A stretch of DNA of 6,933 bases from Thioalkalivibrio sp. (GTDB taxonomy: Bacteria; Pseudomonadota; Gammaproteobacteria; Ectothiorhodospirales; Ectothiorhodospiraceae), in contig PUOZ01000328.1 of assembly GCA_003553165.1 (NCBI GenBank), positions 1-6,933 of the forward strand. Direction: 5' to 3'. A program made the translations under genes and the position numbers. Of this stretch, positions 1 through 4,781 are shown piece by piece (position 1 is the first letter of the stretch; each line of letters opens with the position of its first letter). The notes beneath the pieces were generated by a model that was not told where the DNA came from, did no database searches, and worked only from the letters and a program-made list of their open reading frames with translations.

Positions 1-1215
1 ATCGCCCGAGGGGTCCGTCCGAACCCGCTCCGGCAGGTCCTCGATCCCGATGGTGTCGCCCCGGGCCAGGGTGGCGGCACGCTCGACCAGACCGGCGAGC
101 TCACGCACGTTGCCGGGAAACCGGTAGCCCAGCAATTGCCGCAGCGCATCGGGTTCCAGGCGCCGCACCGGCTGGTGCTGCGCGAGTGCCTGACGGCGCA
201 GGAAGTACTCCAGCAGCCGCGCGATGTCCTCACCGCGCTCGCGCAGGGGCGGCACCTCGATGCGGAAGGTCTCCAGCCGGAAGAACAGGTCCTCCCGAAA
301 GCTGCCTTCGGCCATCAGGTCGGCGATGTCCCGGTGGGTGGCGGCGACGATGCGCACATCCGTGCTCACCTCCTCATTGGCGCCGACCGGGCGCACCTGT
401 CCGTCCTGCAGCAGCCGCAGCAGCTTGGTCTGCATGGAGGCGGGCATCTCTCCGATCTCGTCGAGGAAGAGCGTGCCGCCGTCGGCTTCAAGGAACAGGC
501 CCCTGCGTGCGCCGCGCGCCCCACTGAAGGCTCCCGCTGCATGGCCCAGCAGTTCGGATTCCAGCAGGGTCTCCGGAATCCCGGCACAGTTGATGGCTAC
601 GAAGGGGCCGCCGGCGCGGGGGCTTTCCTCGTGCAGCGCGCGTGCGACCAGTTCCTTGCCGGTACCGGACTCCCCGGTGATCAGGACACTGCCGTCGGAA
701 GGGGCGATCCGCCGGATCAGGTCGAACAGACGCAGCATCGCGGGGCTTTTGCCGTGCATGCCGTGGAAACCCCGGTCGCCCAGTACCTCGCGGTACTGCT
801 GAACCTCGTTGCGGAGCCGCCGCGTCTGCAGCACTCGGTCCGCGGCAATGCGCAGGTGCTCGAGATCGATCGGCTTGGTCAGGAAATCGTCCGCCCCCGC
901 CTTCAGCGCGGCGACGGCCTGGTCGATGGTGCCGAAGCCGGTCAACATGATGAACCCCGGCGCAGGCACCAGCGTCGGGATCCGCTCCAGCACCGCGAAT
1001 CCGTCCGCCCCGGGCAGGCGGAGATCGCTGATGACGAGCGAGAAGGTACGCTCCCGGAGAGCCGCGAGCGCTTCCTCCGCCGTGGCCACGGCGGTCACGG
1101 GGTATCCTGCCTCGGTCAATTCCTCCCGCAGCAGCTCACGGTGCCCGGCGTCGTCCTCGACCACCAGCACCGCATCGCGGGCATCGCCCGGGGTGGGGGG
1201 CAGAACGTCACTCAT
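1..1215 (-). CDS. Sigma-54-dependent response regulator, NtrC family (C-terminus outside window)
   Basis: This is a cytoplasmic transcription activator that, once phosphorylated, oligomerises and uses ATP to open sigma-54 RNA polymerase promoters. 405 codons are visible and the frame is open at the left edge. Residues 15-125 form a receiver domain with acidic D21/D22, phospho-acceptor D64 (ISDLRLPG), T92 and K114 (FLTKP). From about residue 155 follows an AAA+ sigma-54 interaction domain: Walker A GESGTGKE at 181-188, sigma-54 contact loop GAFSGA at 228-233, Walker B FLDE with D252/E253, arginine-finger segment FREDLFFRL at 306-314, and PGNVREL at 367-373. The usual Fis-type helix-turn-helix would lie beyond position 1; family members are typically 440-480 residues. 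The start at 1215 has GGAGG nine bases upstream and overlaps the kinase gene by eight bases (ATGAGTGA), so the pair is probably translationally coupled. The loop has Ser where most relatives have Thr. Target genes cannot be named from this window. Confidence 0.96.
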   Translation of the reverse strand, partial: MSDVLPPTPGDARDAVLVVEDDAGHRELLREELTEAGYPVTAVATAEEALAALRERTFSLVISDLRLPGADGFAVLERIPTLVPAPGFIMLTGFGTIDQAVAALKAGADDFLTKPIDLEHLRIAADRVLQTRRLRNEVQQYREVLGDRGFHGMHGKSPAMLRLFDLIRRIAPSDGSVLITGESGTGKELVARALHEESPRAGGPFVAINCAGIPETLLESELLGHAAGAFSGARGARRGLFLEADGGTLFLDEIGEMPASMQTKLLRLLQDGQVRPVGANEEVSTDVRIVAATHRDIADLMAEGSFREDLFFRLETFRIEVPPLRERGEDIARLLEYFLRRQALAQHQPVRRLEPDALRQLLGYRFPGNVRELAGLVERAATLARGDTIGIEDLPERVRTDPSGD

Positions 1216-2686
1216 CGGCCGCATCCTCCGACAGCGGCAGGGTCATGACGAACCGGGTGCCCGGAGACCAGGTCCGGTCCAGCCGCAACTCGCCGCCATG
1301 GTCCTCGATCGCAACATGCGCCACGGCGAGGCCCAGGCCGGTCCCCTCCCCGGGAGGCTTGGTGGTGAAGAACGGCTCGAACAGGCGATCGACGTGCGCC
1401 TCGGCAATCCCGGGCCCGTCATCCGCGATGGTGATCTCCAGCATCTCGCGGGAATCCTCCGTGATCCTGCGCCACGCGACCGTAACCCGCTCGCGCGCTG
1501 CGTGGATCGCGTTCTCCAGCAGATTGCCCAATGCCTGCTCGAGACGGGCCGGATCCGCGCGGATGGCCAAGGTGCCGGAAGCGTCGGCCGGCGCCGCATC
1601 GACCCCGATCTCCGGACGCTGTACACCCATGCGCACCCGCGACACCACGTCCGCCATCAACGCTGGAAGGGCAATTTCGCGCCGGTTCAGGGGATTGCTG
1701 CGCGCGAAGTTCAGCAGCTGGCGCACGATGTGTTCGACCCGGCCAAGCTCAGCGAGCAGGTGCTCCATCTCGGAGGCTGTGGGCGAGTCCTCCGGCACCC
1801 CGCGACGGGCGCGCTGCGCACGTCCGGCAATGACCCCGAGCGGCGTGCCCAGCTCGTGCGCCACCCCGGCTGCAAGCTGGCCGATCGCGGCCAGCTTCTC
1901 GGACTGGCGCAGTTTCTCCTCGAGCTCGGTGCGCTGGGCGCGCTGCGCCTCCAGCGCCCGCTCCGAATCCTCGCGGCGTTCGAGCATCTCGTTCATCGTC
2001 GTCGCCAGCAGCCGCAACTCCTGCGGCCCCTGCTCCGGCACCCGCAACCCCCGGGCGCCGGTACCGACACTCTGCATGGCACCGGCAAGACGGTTGACGT
2101 GCCGACCCACGGCGCGGTGATGCCCGATCAGGACCACGAACAGGAAGACCAGGGACAGCACGACGATCGCGACGCCGCCCTGCCAGCGCATCTGGGCGAT
2201 ATAGGCCTGGAACCGGGTCACATCGCGGGTGATCTGCAGCAGTCCGACAATCCGTCCGCCGGCGTCGGTCAGCGGCAGGAAGAAGGAGAACACCTCGCGG
2301 CCCTGGCGCTCCTCGAAGGCCCCCTGGCTGCCGGTTGCGGTGATCAGCCGGGCCTCATGGCGCCGTTCCAGCGACGGGCTGCGCGGCCCGCTGGTGGCGA
2401 CCAGGTCGCCGTGGGAATCGTACACGTAGACGCCGAAGACCTGTTCCAGCTGAAAGGCGGAATCCAGCGCCTGCTGCACGTCCATCGCATCGCGCCGAAC
2501 CATCGCCGCCGAGATCGGCAAGCGGATGGAGCGCGCCACCAGTTCGATGTCCTCCTGCATGCGCAGCTCCATCTGCTGCTCGAACTCGCGCAATGCCAGC
2601 ATTCCGAGCGCGACCAGTACGGCAAGCAGCGGCAGCAGTACCAGGACCAGGACGGCGTTACGCAGGTTATTGAATGACATAGGCAT
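1208..2686 (-). CDS. Membrane sensor histidine kinase (HAMP, HisKA, HATPase_c)
   Basis: 492 residues. It senses a signal outside the cytoplasm, autophosphorylates on histidine, and passes phosphate to the adjacent regulator. Domain order: membrane helix at about 10-31; extracytoplasmic sensor region at about 33-167 with alternating strand-like segments (GVYVYD, DLVATSG, REVFSFFLPL, IVGLLQIT) that resemble a small PAS/Cache-type fold; second membrane helix at about 169-188; HAMP linker at about 189-235; probable coiled coil at 236-268; H-box HELGTPLG with phospho-acceptor H277; N-box NLLENAIHAA around N392; G1 box DDGPG at 422-426; F-box FEPFFTTKP at 436-444; G2 box GEGTGLGL at 446-453. All catalytic boxes are intact. 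The start is MPMSF at 2686 or the second Met at 2680. Neither has a clear Shine-Dalgarno sequence, and no GTG or TTG precedes them in frame. The stop overlaps the regulator start. Ligand unknown; NtrB-like kinase class paired with an NtrC-type regulator. Confidence 0.95.
   Translation of the reverse strand: MPMSFNNLRNAVLVLVLLPLLAVLVALGMLALREFEQQMELRMQEDIELVARSIRLPISAAMVRRDAMDVQQALDSAFQLEQVFGVYVYDSHGDLVATSGPRSPSLERRHEARLITATGSQGAFEERQGREVFSFFLPLTDAGGRIVGLLQITRDVTRFQAYIAQMRWQGGVAIVVLSLVFLFVVLIGHHRAVGRHVNRLAGAMQSVGTGARGLRVPEQGPQELRLLATTMNEMLERREDSERALEAQRAQRTELEEKLRQSEKLAAIGQLAAGVAHELGTPLGVIAGRAQRARRGVPEDSPTASEMEHLLAELGRVEHIVRQLLNFARSNPLNRREIALPALMADVVSRVRMGVQRPEIGVDAAPADASGTLAIRADPARLEQALGNLLENAIHAARERVTVAWRRITEDSREMLEITIADDGPGIAEAHVDRLFEPFFTTKPPGEGTGLGLAVAHVAIEDHGGELRLDRTWSPGTRFVMTLPLSEDAADE
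1225..1229 (-). promoter_or_regulatory. Ribosome binding site of the response regulator
   Basis: GGAGG on the minus strand, nine bases before the ATG at 1215-1213. Another in-frame ATG sits at 1224-1222, directly against the GGAGG with no spacer, so the downstream ATG is the better start. The site lies inside the last codons of the kinase gene. Confidence 0.7.
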
Positions 2687-2762
2687 CGAGTTGACCGGGA
2701 AGAGACGGCCCCAGCGGGTAACAGAATACGCCGCGATCCGGTTGGGCCAGGCGGAACAGCAC
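2667..2762 (-). CDS. Possible 31-residue upstream ORF overlapping the kinase start
   Basis: A GTG-started frame of 31 codons begins 20 bases after the T-run of the terminator at 2783-2812 and ends in TAA 20 bases inside the kinase gene, in a different frame. GGAGG precedes the GTG by only two bases, which is tight for a ribosome site. The peptide (VLFRLAQPDRG... ending LDAYVIQ) has protein-like composition but I recognise no family. If translated it could couple ribosomes to the kinase start, which lacks its own ribosome site. It may equally be a remnant or chance frame. Confidence 0.2.
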   Translation of the reverse strand: MLFRLAQPDRGVFCYPLGPSLPGQLDAYVIQ

Positions 2763-2782
2763 TTCCTCCAGGGTCGAGGACC

Positions 2783-2812
2783 AAAAAAAAGGCGCGAACC
2801 GAAGTTCGCGCC
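2783..2812 (-). terminator. Intrinsic terminator, UUCG loop, eight Ts
   Basis: On the minus strand, GGCGCGAAC (2812-2804) pairs perfectly with GTTCGCGCC (2799-2791) around a TTCG tetraloop closed by C-G, the extra-stable cUUCGg form. It is followed at once by TTTTTTTT (2790-2783). On the plus strand the stem is not followed by Ts, so the direction is clear. It ends a transcript that starts upstream (higher coordinates) on the minus strand, yet no minus-strand protein gene lies between it and htpX. Confidence 0.9.
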
Positions 2813-2876
2813 AATTAAACCACCAAAGGAGGATGGAGGAGTACGCTGACCGTTGCGGGGGGCAAGCGATCAACGT
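2783..2876 (-). ncRNA. Candidate small RNA with C-rich loops (or terminated leader)
   Basis: An estimated 94-nt transcript from a TTGACA promoter to the strong terminator. Predicted structure, read by eye: first hairpin UUGC/GCAA (2865-2862 with 2856-2853) with a CCCCC loop, or alternatively CGUUG/CAACG enclosing it; second hairpin CCAUC/GGUGG (2836-2832 with 2824-2820) with loop CUCCUUU; then the terminator stem. The second loop is complementary to AAAGGAG, the Shine-Dalgarno core, and another UCCUCC lies just before it. The second stem pairs fully only as minus-strand RNA because it uses one G-U pair; the plus-strand version has a C-A mismatch. Small RNAs with exposed C-rich anti-Shine-Dalgarno loops that repress translation are known in several bacteria. 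I do not recognise a named family here. The alternative is an attenuator in the leader of the kinase operon. Confidence 0.5.
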
Positions 2877-2882
2877 ATGAGC

Positions 2883-2911
2883 ATCTTCTAATATTCAGAT
2901 TCCACTGTCAA
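2883..2911 (-). promoter_or_regulatory. Candidate sigma-70 promoter for the small RNA/leader
   Basis: Perfect -35 TTGACA at 2911-2906, a 17-base spacer, and a weak -10 GAAGAT at 2888-2883 (TAGAAG at 2890-2885 is an alternative with a 15-base spacer). The expected start is near 2876. The weak -10 box would fit a regulated promoter. The position just upstream of the terminated RNA supports it. Confidence 0.45.
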
Positions 2912-3051
2912 CCCCGGAGTGGAGAAAATCACGGATGCCCCTCGGGAGCTTCGCCAGGCCCCTTCCGGGGTGCCGAACGTTGACCACCAATGACGGGGCC
3001 CTGGCCGCTCTGCAACAATGGGGTCCCGCATCCGCCAATCGGGACACCGCC

Positions 3052-3705
3052 ATGCTCGGATTCGTCACCATCCCTGTTACCGCCTTCGAACAGAATGCGA
3101 CCCTGATCTGGTGTGAAGAGACGCGCGAGGCCGCATGGGTGGACCCTGGCGGTTCGCCGGAAAGGCTGCTTGCTGCAGCCAGGGAGCGGAAGCTGGAGCT
3201 CCGTCAGATCCTGCTCACCCACGGCCATCTGGACCACGTCGGGGCCGCACGCGAACTCGCAGACATGGCCGAAATCCCGATCATCGGGCCGGGCGAGGCC
3301 GACCGCTTCTGGCTGGAACAGCTGCCCATGCAGGCCAGGATGTTCGGTACCGCTGAGGTCAAGGCCTTCCTTCCCGATCGCTGGCTTCACGAGGGCGACC
3401 AGGTGCAAGTGGGCCGACAGCTGCTGGATGTCTACCACTGCCCCGGCCACACGCCGGGACACGTGATCTTCCATCATGCCCCAAGCCAGCTCGCCCTGGT
3501 CGGCGACGTGCTCTTCGCCGGGAGCATCGGGCGCACCGATTTTCCCCGGGGCAACCATCGGGACCTGCTTGATTCCATCGCAGCCAAGCTGTGGCCATTG
3601 GGTTCGGAGACCCGCTTCATCCCTGGTCACGGCCCGATGTCCACCTTCGGCGAGGAGCGTCGCAGCAACCCCTTCGTCGCGGATCAGGTACTGGGAGGGC
3701 GGTGA
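3052..3705 (+). CDS. gloC: Metallo-beta-lactamase-fold hydrolase, glyoxalase II type (YcbL/GloC family)
   Basis: 217 residues, against 215 for E. coli YcbL (GloC), and similar along the whole length. The family hydrolyses S-D-lactoylglutathione and related thioesters in the cytoplasm, the second step of glutathione-dependent methylglyoxal detoxification. Metal-binding residues are all present: THGHLDH with H57, H59, D61 and H62; H133 in CPGHTPGH; D152 in VGDVLF; H193 in IPGHGP. Other conserved family segments are VDPGG (30-34), GRTDFPRG (160-167) and the IPVTAFEQN N-terminus. The ATG at 3052 matches the family N-terminus. An in-frame ATG at 2935 would add 39 residues of unconserved, low-complexity sequence and is not preferred. 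The ribosome site before 3052 is weak. The gene is divergent from the kinase operon and converges on htpX. YcbL proteins are short glyoxalase II forms lacking the helical C-terminal domain of GloB, and the length here agrees. Substrate preference is inferred from the family. Confidence 0.92.
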   Translation: MLGFVTIPVTAFEQNATLIWCEETREAAWVDPGGSPERLLAAARERKLELRQILLTHGHLDHVGAARELADMAEIPIIGPGEADRFWLEQLPMQARMFGTAEVKAFLPDRWLHEGDQVQVGRQLLDVYHCPGHTPGHVIFHHAPSQLALVGDVLFAGSIGRTDFPRGNHRDLLDSIAAKLWPLGSETRFIPGHGPMSTFGEERRSNPFVADQVLGGR

Positions 3706-3711
3706 GCGGTT

Positions 3712-3736
3712 CCTTGCAGGGAGGGCTCCTGCAGGG
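3712..3736 (+). terminator. Hairpin just after gloC, no U-tract
   Basis: CCTTGCAGG (3712-3720) can pair with CCTGCAGGG (3728-3736), nine pairs including one G-U, around a seven-base loop, starting six bases after the gloC stop. No T-run follows. It may protect the mRNA 3' end or act with the larger hairpin downstream. Confidence 0.4.
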
Positions 3737-3752
3737 CATCGACTGCCGCAAT

Positions 3753-3784
3753 GACGAAGGGCTGCCCCAGGGCAGCCCTTCGTC
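3753..3784. terminator. Strong bidirectional hairpin between convergent gloC and htpX
   Basis: GACGAAGGGCTGCC (3753-3766) and GGCAGCCCTTCGTC (3771-3784) form a perfect 14-bp stem around loop CCAG. It lies between two genes that end toward each other: 47 bases after the gloC stop and 20 bases after the htpX stop on the other strand. Neither side has a T-run, so it is not a classic intrinsic terminator. Convergent placement makes a shared transcription barrier or 3' end-stabilising hairpin the likely role. Confidence 0.7.
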
Positions 3785-3804
3785 GGCACCCGAAGATCCT
3801 GGAC

Positions 3805-4692
3805 TCAGCGCATGGACTTCAGCGCCATGATCCGCTCCTCGATCGGCGGGTGAGTCATAAACAGGCGTTTGAGACCGGTCGGCAGGCCGCCGCGGATGCC
3901 GAAGGCCGCCATCTGATCGGGCATATCCACCGGCCGTCCCGATGCACGCGCAAGCGATTCCAGTGCGCCGATCATCTTGTCGCGGCCGGCCAGTTTCGCC
4001 CCTGCCTCGTCGGCCCGGAATTCACGCTGGCGCGAGAACCACATGACGATGATGGATGCCAGAATGGCCAGCAGGATCTCGGCGACGATGGTGGTGATCC
4101 AGAAGGCGGGGCCGTGGCCCTGTTCGTTCTTGAAAATCACGCGGTCGACGAAGTGACCGATCACACGGGCCAGGAAGATCACGAAGGTGTTCACCACGCC
4201 CTGGATCAGCGCAAGTGTCACCATGTCCCCGTTGGCGACGTGCCCGACCTCGTGACCCAGCACGGCCTCGACCTCGCCCTGCCCCATGTTCTGCATCAAC
4301 CCGGTGCTGACCGCCACCAGCGCGTTGTTACGACTCATGCCGGTGGCGAAGGCATTGGGATCGGGAGAGTCGTAGATCCCGACTTCCGGCATACCGATGC
4401 CGGCCTCTCGGGCCTGACGGCGCACGGTGTCGAACAGCCACTGCTCGGTCGCGTTGCGCGGCTTCTCGATGACGTGCACCTTCATCGTCTTCTTGGCCAT
4501 CCACTTGGAAATGGCCAGCGAGATGAACGAACCACCGAAACCGAATACCGCGGCGAAGACCAGCAGGGCGTTGAGATTCAACCCGACGCCCTGCTCATCC
4601 AGGATGCGTTCCACCCCAAGGATGCGCAAGGTGATGCTCAGCACCACGATGATGGCGAGGTTGGTCCCCAAAAACAGCATGATACGTTTCAT
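3805..4692 (-). CDS. htpX: Membrane zinc metalloprotease HtpX (peptidase family M48)
   Basis: 295 residues, against 293 in E. coli. HtpX is an inner-membrane protease with its active site facing the cytoplasm. It cleaves misfolded or damaged membrane proteins and works alongside FtsH. Membrane helices are visible at about 4-24 and 41-62, then a zinc site HEVGH at 147-151 (H147 and H151 ligands, E148 catalytic) and the third ligand E224 in REFRADE. Two further hydrophobic stretches lie at about 158-181 and 197-219. The C-terminal [11 protein letters not shown] segment is a family hallmark. GGAG at 4701-4698, five bases before the ATG, supports the start. The gene lies 89 bases downstream of parC on the same strand but has its own candidate promoter and an operator-like dyad. 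In E. coli htpX responds to envelope stress through Cpx; no evidence for or against that is seen here. No key residue is missing. Confidence 0.97.
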   Translation of the reverse strand: MKRIMLFLGTNLAIIVVLSITLRILGVERILDEQGVGLNLNALLVFAAVFGFGGSFISLAISKWMAKKTMKVHVIEKPRNATEQWLFDTVRRQAREAGIGMPEVGIYDSPDPNAFATGMSRNNALVAVSTGLMQNMGQGEVEAVLGHEVGHVANGDMVTLALIQGVVNTFVIFLARVIGHFVDRVIFKNEQGHGPAFWITTIVAEILLAILASIIVMWFSRQREFRADEAGAKLAGRDKMIGALESLARASGRPVDMPDQMAAFGIRGGLPTGLKRLFMTHPPIEERIMALKSMR

Positions 4693-4722
4693 GGCGACTC
4701 CGAAGGCTCCATTAGCAAAGTT

Positions 4723-4737
4723 TAATACCGGGTATTA
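4723..4737. promoter_or_regulatory. 7-1-7 inverted repeat overlapping the htpX promoter
   Basis: TAATACC (4723-4729) and GGTATTA (4731-4737) are perfect inverted arms around a single base, 30 bases before the htpX ATG. The right arm overlaps the candidate -10 box and the dyad spans the likely transcription start, the usual place for a repressor operator. A short compact dyad of this kind could fit a dimeric helix-turn-helix repressor. I cannot assign a regulator. Confidence 0.45.
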
Positions 4738-4763
4738 GATGGGGCAGCCGGCAGAAAATTCAA
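4734..4763 (-). promoter_or_regulatory. Candidate sigma-70 promoter of htpX
   Basis: Minus-strand -35 TTGAAT (4763-4758), an 18-base spacer, then -10 TCTAAT (4739-4734, five of six matches to TATAAT). The start would fall near 4727, giving a leader of about 35 bases. It lies wholly in the parC-htpX gap. Confidence 0.5.
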
Positions 4764-4781
4764 GCGGCGCAGCTCTCCCGC

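Larger units (their letters stand above)
2687..3051. other. Divergent intergenic region between the kinase operon and gloC
   Basis: 365 bases without a well-supported protein gene. Positions 2690-2782 hold only the doubtful short frame. Positions 2783-2911 hold the minus-strand RNA candidate with its terminator and promoter. The patch around 2885-2910 is clearly richer in A+T than the surroundings. In 2912-3051 I see no strong promoter or repeat apart from a short CCCC-TTCC-GGGG hairpin near 2959. No convincing plus-strand promoter for gloC was found. Confidence 0.6.

Noticed and set aside
809..2677. Very long plus-strand open frame (622 codons) opposite the kinase and regulator
   Set aside because: It is antisense to two genes with complete, ordered catalytic motifs. 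Its product is Arg/Ser-rich and then His/Gln/Gly-rich with no recognisable domain, as expected for shadow frames in GC-rich DNA. The same applies to 136-1248, 3751-4725 and 5982-6692.
2667..2873. Minus-strand 68-codon frame from a TTG at 2873
   Set aside because: It runs straight through the strong terminator and its T-run, giving an F/W-rich middle. Only the part after the terminator is kept, as a low-confidence short frame.
2833..2880. Plus-strand 15-codon ORF directly after AAAGGAGG
   Set aside because: The ATG abuts the purine run with no spacer, the frame is tiny, and the same bases are better explained as the loop and stem of the minus-strand RNA, whose pairing works only on that strand.
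2853..2881. Plus-strand TTGCGG - 17 bases - TATGAG as a gloC promoter
   Set aside because: Only three of six and four of six matches, and the start would be about 165 bases before gloC. Too weak to list.
2935..3051. N-terminal extension of gloC from the ATG at 2935
   Set aside because: The added 39 residues are not part of the YcbL/GloC family, which begins a few residues before IPVTAFEQN. The ATG at 3052 gives the usual length.
4755..4781. Intrinsic terminator after parC
   Set aside because: Only a 5-bp AGCGG/CCGCT stem with a ten-base loop, and the following TGAATTTT is not a clean T-run. It also overlaps the htpX -35 region.
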